A stretch of 6,943 bases of DNA from an uncultured Brachyspira sp. Its GTDB lineage: Bacteria; Spirochaetota; Brachyspiria; Brachyspirales; Brachyspiraceae. Shown in pieces: positions 1 through 5,852 of this stretch (the stretch's first letter is position 1; each line of letters starts with the position of its first letter). The notes under the pieces were generated by a model that was not told the DNA's origin, did not search any database, and was given only the letters and a program-made list of their open reading frames with translations. The translations under genes and the position numbers were made by a program. The DNA lies in the NCBI GenBank assembly GCA_934725525.1, contig CAKVCG010000088.1, positions 1 to 6,943 on the forward strand, written 5' to 3'.

Positions 1-357
1 ATGTCCCGTTGCCATTATATAACAATTATTTTTTATAATAGTTTTTCCGTTTTCTTTAGATGAGCGATGCAAATTAGCAAATTCTCTTATTTCGTTATTA
101 TCGCCGATTTCAAGAAAGGTTATTTTTTTTCTATCAAAACTTATATCTTGCGGCAAATCTCCTAAAACCGCATGAGGATGAATTATATTATTTTTTCCTA
201 TAGTCGTATATTCTTTTATAACGGTATGCGCTCCGATTATAGTATTTTCGCCTATATTAACCTCTCCTTCAATAATCGCGTAAGGACCTATTTTTACTCC
301 TTCGGATATTTTAGCACTTTTAGATATTATCGCCGTTTCATGAATTTCTTTTTCCAT
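1..357 (-). CDS. lpxA: Acyl-[ACP]-UDP-N-acetylglucosamine O-acyltransferase LpxA, N-terminal part (cut by window edge)
   Basis: First 119 codons of LpxA, the cytoplasmic enzyme that transfers a hydroxyacyl chain from ACP to UDP-GlcNAc in the first step of lipid A synthesis. The start at 357 (MEKEIHETAII) is preceded by AGGAAAA. The protein shows the hexapeptide repeat pattern of a left-handed beta helix (for example VKIGPYAIIEG, VNIGENTIIGA). It then has the family segments HPHAVLGDLPQD, VEIGD-like LEIGDNNEIRE and NLHRSS. The last visible residues, IMATGH, align with the stretch just before the catalytic histidine of the E. coli enzyme (NAHIAHD), so the catalytic His itself lies beyond base 1. 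The gene sits 30 bases downstream of fabZ on the same strand, the usual fabZ-lpxA arrangement. The truncation is caused only by the window edge. Confidence 0.95.
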   Translation of the reverse strand, partial: MEKEIHETAIISKSAKISEGVKIGPYAIIEGEVNIGENTIIGAHTVIKEYTTIGKNNIIHPHAVLGDLPQDISFDRKKITFLEIGDNNEIREFANLHRSSKENGKTIIKNNCYIMATGH

Positions 358-387
358 TTATTTTCCTAATTTTTATTTTTGCTTATA

Positions 388-852
388 TTATTTGTTTATC
401 TTCATCGCTTCTTTATCGACTAAAAATAATCCCAAATCCGCAGAGCATGCAAGATTGCCTTCTACTTTAACTTCTCCATGCGTTTTTAATAAATTATTGC
501 TGAAAGCTTCTACATTTACAAACATATCCATTATATCGCCTGGAATAACGGGATTTTTAAACTTTACATTGTCTATTTTGGCAAAAAACATAAATTTTTT
601 ATCGTATTCTTCTGGCTTCAATATTTTTGTATAACAATAAATACCCGAAACTTGAGCTAAAGCTTCAACCATAAGAACGCCTGGCATAATCGGGCTTTCG
701 GGAAAATGTCCCGTAAATTGAGGCTCGTTAAAAGTTACATTTTTTATTGCATGTATTTTTCCTTCTTCTATGCTTTCGACTCTGTCAACAAGCAAAAAAG
801 GATATCTATGAGGCAATAACTCCATAATTTTTAATATATTGATTTTTTTCAT
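388..852 (-). CDS. fabZ: 3-hydroxyacyl-[ACP] dehydratase FabZ
   Basis: A 154-residue protein of normal FabZ length. It removes water from 3-hydroxyacyl-ACP in type II fatty acid synthesis in the cytoplasm. The hot-dog fold signature is clear: LLPHRYPFLLVDRV near residues 12-25, the catalytic His49 in TGHFPESPIMPGV, and the catalytic Glu63 in LMVEALAQVSG. The start at 852 is supported by AGGAAAA about 7 bases upstream. The gene lies directly before lpxA (30-base gap). FabZ and LpxA compete for or share the 3-hydroxyacyl-ACP pool, so co-expression balances membrane phospholipid and lipid A supply. A weak promoter candidate lies upstream; otherwise the gene may be read through from the Bax inhibitor-like gene 89 bases away. 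Confidence 0.97.
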   Translation of the reverse strand: MKKINILKIMELLPHRYPFLLVDRVESIEEGKIHAIKNVTFNEPQFTGHFPESPIMPGVLMVEALAQVSGIYCYTKILKPEEYDKKFMFFAKIDNVKFKNPVIPGDIMDMFVNVEAFSNNLLKTHGEVKVEGNLACSADLGLFLVDKEAMKINK

Positions 853-896
853 TTTTGTTTTCCTTATTACAATTAAATATAAAAATAATTCGCTAT

Positions 897-924
897 ATCA
901 TATATTTATAGACTTACAAGCCAA
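897..924 (-). promoter_or_regulatory. Weak promoter candidate for fabZ-lpxA
   Basis: Read on the minus strand: TTGGCT at 924-919, a 16-base spacer, then TATGAT at 902-897, about 45 bases before the fabZ start. The -10 box matches five of six consensus positions, but the -35 box matches only TTG. In such AT-rich sequence a chance match is likely, so this is only a candidate that would let fabZ-lpxA be transcribed apart from the membrane protein gene upstream. Confidence 0.3.
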
Positions 925-941
925 AACATTATAAATATAAC

Positions 942-1676
942 TTAATCTCTGCTTCTTACTTTGGATAATAATCTTAATATCTCTAAATATAGCCATACCA
1001 AAGTAACAAGCAAACCGAACGCGCTATACCATTCAAAATATTTCGGCATATTCATATTAGCTCCTTGTTCTATAAAATCGAAATCGAGAAGCAAATTAAA
1101 CGAAGCTATGGCGACTATAGCTACGCTTATTCCTATTCCAATTGGACTTGAATCGTTTAGAAAAGGAACGGACATTTTGAAAAAACCTAGAATAAAATTT
1201 ATCAAATATACTATCGCTATGCATAAAGTAGCGCCGAATATGACGCTTCTAAATTTATCGTTTACTTTTATTATCCTAAATTTATATAACAAAAGCATAA
1301 CGAGTAAATCCGCCGATGTGAAAAATACGGCTTGAACAACTATTCCATCGTAAACTGCATTGAATACAAAAGATATTCCTCCGATAGCGATTCCTTCCAA
1401 AATAGCGTAAAGAATAGAAAGAGTTTTTGCCGTTTCCTTTTTGAATGCCATTATAATCGCAAGAATAACCGCTCCTATGCTTGAAACTATTACCGCTGGA
1501 TATAATAATTCCAATTTTTTTTCCAATACAAAATAAACGCTAACCAAAGCCGAAAGCATAAGTATTAAAGACAATATTATTGCTTTATTAATCGCTCCAT
1601 TTATAGTCATTGTCTCTTCGTTTGAATTTTTAATCGCATAATCAAAAGCTTTTTCCGATAAAGCGGGATTTGCCAT
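942..1676 (-). CDS. Bax inhibitor-1/YccA family seven-helix membrane protein
   Basis: A 244-residue integral membrane protein of the Bax inhibitor-1/YccA (UPF0005, TMBIM) family. Hydrophobic segments are visible near residues 31-50, 58-78, 84-106, 111-131, 143-165, 178-200 and 213-235. Family marks include the N-terminal NPALSEKAF, the GIAIGGISF stretch in the third helix, LLLDFDFIEQGA with acidic residues at 198 and 200 at the end of helix six, and the C-terminal LEILRLLSKVRSRD. Bacterial members such as B. subtilis YetJ are pH-sensitive calcium leak channels, and E. coli YccA interacts with the FtsH protease. Which role applies here cannot be read from the sequence. The start at 1676 has a strong AGGAGAT 6 bases upstream, and a good promoter lies 43 bases before the start codon. 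No obvious GC-rich terminator separates it from fabZ. Confidence 0.93.
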   Translation of the reverse strand: MANPALSEKAFDYAIKNSNEETMTINGAINKAIILSLILMLSALVSVYFVLEKKLELLYPAVIVSSIGAVILAIIMAFKKETAKTLSILYAILEGIAIGGISFVFNAVYDGIVVQAVFFTSADLLVMLLLYKFRIIKVNDKFRSVIFGATLCIAIVYLINFILGFFKMSVPFLNDSSPIGIGISVAIVAIASFNLLLDFDFIEQGANMNMPKYFEWYSAFGLLVTLVWLYLEILRLLSKVRSRD

Positions 1677-1718
1677 GTAAATCTCCTTATTATTTAAATT
1701 ATTTAATCTCGATTGGTC

Positions 1719-1747
1719 ATTATATATTATTAAAGAATAAATATCAA
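1719..1747 (-). promoter_or_regulatory. Promoter for the Bax inhibitor-1-like gene
   Basis: On the minus strand: TTGATA (1747-1742), a 17-base spacer, and a perfect TATAAT (1724-1719). The expected transcript start is near 1712, giving a leader of about 36 bases that includes the AGGAGAT ribosome site. Spacing and both boxes fit the housekeeping sigma consensus well. Confidence 0.65.
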
Positions 1748-1818
1748 ATAATTATATTAATATTAAAAAATCAAAATCTCAAGCTTATACAAATTTAATC
1801 TAAATATATATTTTTTAT

Positions 1819-1847
1819 TTGACAAATATTGATTAATTTACTATCAT
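1819..1847 (+). promoter_or_regulatory. Promoter for the KDPG aldolase gene
   Basis: A perfect -35 TTGACA (1819-1824), a 17-base spacer, and TATCAT (1842-1847, five of six). The expected start is near 1854, giving a leader of about 36 bases before the ATG. It runs divergently from the promoter at 1719-1747. About 70 bases separate the two -35 boxes, and I see no clear operator palindrome between them. Confidence 0.7.
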
Positions 1848-1889
1848 ACATAATAAAAATATATTTGATTTATAAAATGGAGATAACTC

Positions 1890-2519
1890 ATGTTTACAAA
1901 ATATATATCCACTCCGATAATTCCCGTTGCGGTTGTGGAAACTGAAGAAGAAATAAGAAACATTGCCGATTTATCGAGCGAATATTTGCCAGCAATCGAG
2001 CTTACAATGAGAACGGAATATTCTTATAAGGCTCTTGAAATTCTTGCTAAATATTATCCTGATTTGCCAAGAGCGGCGGCTACGGTAATATCTAAAGAAC
2101 AAGTAGATAAAATATTAGACTTGGGAACTAATATTATAATAAGTCCTGGATTTCAACCTAATATGCTTGAATACGCTAAAAATAAAAATTACGATTATAT
2201 ACCTGGAGTCGCCACGCCTTCTGAAATAGAGCAATGCATTTCTTACGGACATAAATATTTGAAGTTTTTTCACGCAGGAGTTTTCGGAGGAATAGAATGG
2301 CTTAAAGGAGTCGGAGCGGTTTATTCGCATACGGGAGTTAAATTTATGCCTTTAGGCGGAGTGAGTATCGATAATGTTTTGGATTATCTCAAACAGCCGA
2401 ATGTTTTTGCCTGCGGGGGCTCATGGCTATGCTCGAGAAATATTTTAAAAGCTAAAGATTGGAAGGAAATGAAAAATAGATTCAAAAAAGCGAGCGACTT
2501 AATTAAAGAATTTAAATAA
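1890..2519 (+). CDS. eda: KDPG/KHG aldolase (2-dehydro-3-deoxy-phosphogluconate aldolase)
   Basis: A 209-residue class I aldolase of the Eda family, the usual length. It splits 2-keto-3-deoxy-6-phosphogluconate to pyruvate and glyceraldehyde-3-phosphate, and often also 4-hydroxy-2-oxoglutarate, in the cytoplasm. Visible active-site elements are Glu37 and Arg41 in IELTMRT, Thr65 in AAATVIS, Pro86 in ISPGFQP, PGVATPSE near 105-112, the Schiff-base Lys125 in LKFFHAG, MPLGGVS (153-159) and the phosphate-binding GGSWL (176-180). The start is supported by GGAGAT five bases upstream. Oddities: the usual FFPAE after the lysine reads FFHAG, and GAGT reads AAAT. It is monocistronic, with its own promoter. 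No sugar-acid kinase or dehydratase is adjacent, so the pathway (Entner-Doudoroff, uronate breakdown or keto acid metabolism) is not shown by context. Its last 8 bases overlap the convergent gene. Confidence 0.92.
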   Translation: MFTKYISTPIIPVAVVETEEEIRNIADLSSEYLPAIELTMRTEYSYKALEILAKYYPDLPRAAATVISKEQVDKILDLGTNIIISPGFQPNMLEYAKNKNYDYIPGVATPSEIEQCISYGHKYLKFFHAGVFGGIEWLKGVGAVYSHTGVKFMPLGGVSIDNVLDYLKQPNVFACGGSWLCSRNILKAKDWKEMKNRFKKASDLIKEFK

Positions 2520-3294
2520 TTTTTTTAAGATTTTTGATTAAACAATTTATATTCTCTAAAATATTTTCGTTTAATTCGCATGCAACTATATTTTTAATAT
2601 CTTTTTCAAAATTTTCGGGGATTAACTTGCATAATTTATAAGTATATTTAATTAATTTTTTCTCCCCGGGATGAAGCTCTTTATTCAACGCGAATAAAAT
2701 ATCGAAGTATGACGACAATATCGCCGTAATTCTATGATTAACGCTCACAATATCTTTTCTTTTAATCGCTTTTTCTAATTGCTCGAAAAAAGACGCGCAT
2801 TTTTTATCTTTCATAACCGCTAAATTTTTATTTATTATATTTTCTTTAAGTCGGTTAGGATATTCTTTATTCAATTCGTTTTGAAGATTTTGAAATTTTG
2901 AATCTTTATCGTAAATTATTTTAGAATTTTTTATATTATACAAAAAAGCCGTTGTGTATCCTATTTTTGAATTGCATTCTTTCCAAATATAATTTATTTC
3001 GTTTTGAGCAAAATGCAAATCTCTATACATAAAATCAAAACATATATCGTCTATGATAAACTCGTCTCCATGCTCAAAATAATCGTTTCCTATTTCGCAA
3101 TATGAAGCGTATTTTTTAGCAAAATTTTTTCTCGTTTCAATATTTACTCTTTCTTTGGAATAAATATAAATATCGTAATCGGACATTTCATCGTTTATTA
3201 AACTCGTTTTTGAACCCGATAAAACTATGGCGTCAATATCGTTTGTTTTAATCGCTTCGTCTGAAAATTCTTTTAAAAGATTGATAGCGTCCAT
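2512..3294 (-). CDS. DUF4037-type nucleotidyltransferase domain protein
   Basis: A 260-residue cytoplasmic protein with an N-terminal polymerase-beta-like nucleotidyltransferase fold. The motif LSGSKTS (25-31, with G27 and S28) is followed by SDYDIYIY with metal-binding Asp39 and Asp41. A likely third carboxylate is Asp87 in CFDFMYRD. The rest is mainly helical (roughly 95-260). The segments IGYTTAFLYNI, AIKRKDIVSVNHRI and ELHPGEKKLIKYT are typical, from memory, of the DUF4037-containing nucleotidyltransferases found in many bacteria. Substrate and function are unknown; transfer of a nucleotide to a small molecule, protein or RNA is plausible because all catalytic residues are present. The start at 3294 has AGGA nine bases upstream. 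It lies 32 bases behind the TPR-like gene on the same strand, so the two may share a transcript. Its 3' end overlaps eda by 8 bases in a convergent layout. Confidence 0.8.
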   Translation of the reverse strand: MDAINLLKEFSDEAIKTNDIDAIVLSGSKTSLINDEMSDYDIYIYSKERVNIETRKNFAKKYASYCEIGNDYFEHGDEFIIDDICFDFMYRDLHFAQNEINYIWKECNSKIGYTTAFLYNIKNSKIIYDKDSKFQNLQNELNKEYPNRLKENIINKNLAVMKDKKCASFFEQLEKAIKRKDIVSVNHRITAILSSYFDILFALNKELHPGEKKLIKYTYKLCKLIPENFEKDIKNIVACELNENILENINCLIKNLKKII

Positions 3295-3326
3295 AAAGAA
3301 AAATCCTAAATAAAATTAAAAAATAA

Positions 3327-3875
3327 TTATTTGTAAGAACTAAAATAATTAAGTATTTTTTTATATTTTGCGCTTTTGTTTCCCGATAGAATAATATATT
3401 TATTTAAATATTCGTAAACCATTTTTCCGTATTCTACTTCTTTAACGGCATCTTTCTTTTTAACCGCTATGTCGTATCTGTTTTTATAAATCAAGGCGAG
3501 CGAATAATTTGAATTAGGTTCGGCTCTTAATTCTAAAGCTTTTTTGTATAATTCGATTATTTTGTCTTCTTTATATTCTCTTTCCAAATAAATCGCGCCA
3601 TACATATAAATATCTCCGAGCCTCGAATATGAAGGATGATTTTTCAATTTTTTCATTCCTTTTGAATCCAAAAGATTTATGTAGGCTTTTAATTTTGCGT
3701 AGGAACTCGCGTCTTTCTTAAACGAATTTAATGTTCTCGAAAACCCGACAGCGTTATCCAATTGCTGGTCTTTGCTTGGTGTGACGGGAATTTCAAAATT
3801 ATCTTGCGAAAATAAATAAAACGAGTTTGAAAATAAAATTATATTCAAAAATAAAAATATTAAAAATTTCTTCAT
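3327..3875 (-). CDS. Exported TPR-like protein of unknown function
   Basis: I place the start at 3875 (MKKFLIFLF), not at the in-frame ATG at 3908, because a strong GGAGG lies at 3890-3886, ten bases before it, and because this gives a clean signal peptide. The product is 182 residues. It has a short positively charged N-terminus, a hydrophobic stretch about 4-22, and a likely cleavage site shortly after, near SQD at 23-25. The mature part is charged and helical. Residues about 84-165 have the spacing of tetratricopeptide repeats (GDIYMYGAIYLER, IIELYKKALELR, YSLALIYKNRY). It is likely periplasmic or surface-attached, where TPR folds mediate protein contacts. I do not recognise a specific family. 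The downstream nucleotidyltransferase gene follows after 32 bases. I see no convincing promoter in the short divergent region upstream. Confidence 0.75.
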   Translation of the reverse strand: MKKFLIFLFLNIILFSNSFYLFSQDNFEIPVTPSKDQQLDNAVGFSRTLNSFKKDASSYAKLKAYINLLDSKGMKKLKNHPSYSRLGDIYMYGAIYLEREYKEDKIIELYKKALELRAEPNSNYSLALIYKNRYDIAVKKKDAVKEVEYGKMVYEYLNKYIILSGNKSAKYKKILNYFSSYK

Positions 3876-3885
3876 TTTGATTTTG

Positions 3886-3890
3886 CCTCC
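3886..3890 (-). promoter_or_regulatory. Strong ribosome binding site deciding the TPR-like gene start
   Basis: GGAGG on the minus strand, ten bases before the ATG at 3875. The alternative upstream ATG at 3908 would place this site inside the coding region and put eleven residues in front of the signal peptide, so the downstream start is preferred. Confidence 0.75.
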
Positions 3891-3965
3891 GAAATAAATA
3901 TTAATCAATTTTATTATCGTAATTTGATTTAAATATAATAAAACTAAAAATCGAAATAATAAGTA

Positions 3966-3993
3966 TTCAAAAAATTTTAAATTATTATATAAT
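3966..3993 (+). promoter_or_regulatory. Promoter candidate for the lipoprotein gene (leaderless arrangement)
   Basis: TTCAAA (3966-3971, four of six), a 16-base spacer, and a perfect TATAAT (3988-3993). The expected start of transcription, seven bases past the -10 box, falls on the A of the ATG at 4000. The region is extremely AT-rich, so the match alone is weak evidence. The absence of a good Shine-Dalgarno sequence before 4000 agrees with it. Confidence 0.45.
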
Positions 3994-3999
3994 AAGTAT

Positions 4000-4536
4000 A
4001 TGGTTAAAACAATTAAAAATATATTAATTTTATTCGCTATTATTATAGTTTTATATTCATGCGAAAAGAATAATAATAAAACAGTTCATATTGGCAATTT
4101 CTCCGTAGTTATGCCCGAAAATTTTGAAAGAGGATTTTTAGACAGAGCTATAAATATAGACAAAACGGTTATAGATTACGAAACTTACGGACTTGAAACT
4201 AAAACTGCAATTTACGGAATAGAATATTCAAAATATAAATTTTCAATTAAAATAGAAAATATTAAAAATAATATTATAAATAATTTAAAAAATCATTTTG
4301 CCATAAAAGAATATAAAATAGTTTCGGAAGGTTATGTTGATGGAAAAAATAATTGTTATCAAATTTTAAGCAGTTTTTATTATGGACCAAATTTAACTTA
4401 TAATAAATCTTTTATAATGATTAATAACGGAAACGAAGTTATAAAAATTACTTGTATGTATAACGCCAACAGCAAAAAGGACGATAGACAAATAAATAAT
4501 ATTATCTCTTCCGTAAAATCGATTGAAAATAATTAA
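4000..4536 (+). CDS. Putative lipoprotein of unknown function
   Basis: A 178-residue protein with a lipoprotein signal: charged N-terminus (MVKTIKN), hydrophobic core about 8-18, and lipobox LYSC with Cys21 as the acylated residue. After cleavage it would be anchored to a membrane, and in a diderm organism probably reach the outer membrane or periplasm. The mature part alternates beta-like stretches (VHIGNFSVVMPENFE, IYGIEYSKYKFSIKIEN, VIKITCMYNAN) with a short helix. I do not recognise the family; the layout, with VVMPENF near the start and a C-terminal stretch ending in IISSVKSI, resembles PsbP/DcrB-like lipoproteins, but this is only an impression. There is no proper ribosome site; the best is a weak TAAG four bases upstream. 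The -35 box of the following operon overlaps its last codons. Confidence 0.8.
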   Translation: MVKTIKNILILFAIIIVLYSCEKNNNKTVHIGNFSVVMPENFERGFLDRAINIDKTVIDYETYGLETKTAIYGIEYSKYKFSIKIENIKNNIINNLKNHFAIKEYKIVSEGYVDGKNNCYQILSSFYYGPNLTYNKSFIMINNGNEVIKITCMYNANSKKDDRQINNIISSVKSIENN

Positions 4537-4551
4537 GATTTCGTTTATAAT
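4523..4551 (+). promoter_or_regulatory. Strong promoter of the methyltransferase/DUF262-HNH operon
   Basis: TTGAAA (4523-4528, five of six), a 17-base spacer and a perfect TATAAT (4546-4551). The -35 box lies inside the last codons of the lipoprotein gene, whose stop is at 4534-4536. Transcription should start near 4558, leaving only about 12 bases before the ATG at 4570. The operon therefore carries its own promoter and does not depend on its neighbour. Confidence 0.7.
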
Positions 4552-4569
4552 AAATGCGGGGTGGAAAGA

Positions 4570-5229
4570 ATGGCTAAAACAAGTTCAAATGCAAAATTAC
4601 ATAAAGCTAAAACCGAAAAAAAAGACGAGTTCTATACTCAACTTAACGATATAGAAAACGAACTAAAACATTACAAAAACCATTTTAAAGATAAAGTAGT
4701 TTATTGCAATTGCGATGACCCTTTAGCGAGTAATTTTTTTAAATATTTTTTCTTAAATTTTAAATATTTAGGATTAAAAGAACTTATTACCACTTGTTAT
4801 AAAAGTCAAAATTTTAAAGAATTTAGCGCCGAAGATTCGCCAAAAAAAGCTTATGCGATTAAAATAACGAGAGATTGCAAAGTCGATATGATAGGCAGCT
4901 CTTCCGAATTATTGGCGGAAATTGAAAAATTATTATCGCTTTCTTTATCCGACAGCCCAACTCAAAGTAAGGAAACTATAGAAGCTTTTGAAAAAAATAA
5001 ACATAAATTAAAATCCAAAACCAAACTGCTAAAACCCGACAAACCGAAAAATAAAGGGCAAAGTCTTTTGTCTATTTTTGAAGATAAAGATTTGGGTAAT
5101 GCGGGAGATTTTCGCTCGCAGGATTGCATAGAATTATTGAAACAAAGCGATATTGTCGTAACTAATCCGCCTTTTAGTTTATTTAGAGAATATGTTTCTC
5201 AATTAGTGGAATATAAAAAAAGTTTTTGA
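4570..5229 (+). CDS. EcoRI-family adenine-specific DNA methyltransferase, N-terminal part (frame broken at 5215-5229)
   Basis: A 219-codon frame holding the N-terminal half of a relative of the EcoRI DNA methylase, which methylates adenine in DNA using S-adenosylmethionine. The ATG at 4570 is preferred over the GTG at 4561 because MAKTSSNAKLHKAK lines up with the start of M.EcoRI as I remember it, and GGTGG/GGAAAG lies just upstream. Shared segments include DEFYTQ and DIENEL (19-32), VVYCNCDDP and SNFFKYF (43-60), GDFRSQDCIELL (179-190) and the catalytic motif IV, NPPF (199-202), in SDIVVTNPPFSLFREY. Residues about 110-175 form a lysine- and serine-rich segment that seems absent from M.EcoRI. 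The frame stops at TGA 5227-5229, but homology continues in the -1 frame in the next entry, so this is half of a protein of about 427 residues, not a complete enzyme. Confidence 0.88.
   Translation: MAKTSSNAKLHKAKTEKKDEFYTQLNDIENELKHYKNHFKDKVVYCNCDDPLASNFFKYFFLNFKYLGLKELITTCYKSQNFKEFSAEDSPKKAYAIKITRDCKVDMIGSSSELLAEIEKLLSLSLSDSPTQSKETIEAFEKNKHKLKSKTKLLKPDKPKNKGQSLLSIFEDKDLGNAGDFRSQDCIELLKQSDIVVTNPPFSLFREYVSQLVEYKKSF
5215..5227 (+). other. Homopolymer junction (A7-G-T5) where the methyltransferase frame breaks
   Basis: Seven A (5215-5221), one G, then five T (5223-5227), immediately before the premature TGA. One additional A would give EYKKKFLIIM across the join, which matches KKFLII of M.EcoRI as I recall it. 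One additional T would also restore the frame (KKSFLII). Possible readings are a phase-variable tract, slippage of polymerase or ribosome by -1, a fixed inactivating deletion, or a homopolymer sequencing error. The sequence alone does not decide. Confidence 0.75.
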
Positions 5230-5852
5230 TTATTATGCCTTTTAATGCCATAACATATAAAGAAATTTTTAAACTTATTAAAGATAATAAATTATGGTTA
5301 GGTTATGGATTTAAATCTGGAAACGCATATTTTGAAGTTAATAGAAAAAGCGCAGGCGATTTTGCAAATGGCGTATATGATGAAGAAACAGGGCTTGTAA
5401 AATTTCGTAATGTTACTTGGGGGACGAATTTAGATATTAAAAAGCGACATGAGATTTTAGAGACTATTAATAGTTATGCTAAAATGCCTGAAAAATATCC
5501 GAAATACGATAATTATGACGCTATAAATGTGGATAAAACTATTGATATTCCTATGGATTATGACGGAGTAATGGGAGTGCCGATTACATTTCTAGATATT
5601 CATAATCCAAAGCAGTTTGATATTGTGGCTTTAGGAAATTCTAGAGACAACTTTACACCAATAAAAGATTATATAAATCCAAAAAAACATTTAAAAAATG
5701 GTTCAGTTGTCAATGGAGGAGCAATAAATTGTGTATTAACATTAGAAACTGATAAATTGCCACTCAACCAAATTTATTATACTAGTGAAAATAGCAAATA
5801 CTTATTGCCACCTTATGCACGAATTCTTATTAGACGAAAGGAAAGCAAATGA
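5226..5852 (+). CDS. EcoRI-family adenine-specific DNA methyltransferase, C-terminal part
   Basis: The continuation of the methyltransferase in the -1 frame, about 208 codons from the TTG at 5226. Matches to M.EcoRI (from memory) include LII followed by NAITYKEIFKLIK, KLWLG (22-26), WGTNLD (65-70), KYPKYDNYDAINV (90-102), IPMDYDGVMGVPITFL (108-123) and the final YARILIRRK (197-205). This half would hold the rest of the catalytic fold and target recognition. An independent start is doubtful: no Shine-Dalgarno precedes TTG 5226 or ATG 5235. However, TTG overlaps the upstream stop as TTGA, so reinitiation by the terminating ribosome is conceivable and would give a two-piece enzyme. Relative to M.EcoRI there appears to be extra sequence about 140-192. 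Its stop overlaps the next gene's start as ATGA. Confidence 0.88.
   Translation: MIIMPFNAITYKEIFKLIKDNKLWLGYGFKSGNAYFEVNRKSAGDFANGVYDEETGLVKFRNVTWGTNLDIKKRHEILETINSYAKMPEKYPKYDNYDAINVDKTIDIPMDYDGVMGVPITFLDIHNPKQFDIVALGNSRDNFTPIKDYINPKKHLKNGSVVNGGAINCVLTLETDKLPLNQIYYTSENSKYLLPPYARILIRRKESK

Noticed and set aside
172..369. Plus-strand open frame of 65 codons
   Set aside because: It lies antisense to lpxA, which has clear LpxA homology; the Tyr/Phe-rich translation looks like a shadow frame.
961..1335. Plus-strand open frame of 124 codons
   Set aside because: It is antisense to the Bax inhibitor-1 family gene, which has convincing membrane helices and a ribosome site; this frame shows no recognisable motif.
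2115..2330. Minus-strand open frame of 71 codons
   Set aside because: It lies wholly inside eda on the opposite strand, with no supporting signals.
2496..2529. AT-rich imperfect inverted repeat with a T run, as a bidirectional terminator between eda and the nucleotidyltransferase gene
   Set aside because: Only about five outer pairs (CTTAA/TTAAG) and a loose interior; too weak and GC-poor to call a terminator in this composition.
3876..3908. Longer start for the TPR-like protein at 3908
   Set aside because: GGAGG lies just before the ATG at 3875, and the extra residues would precede a normal signal peptide.
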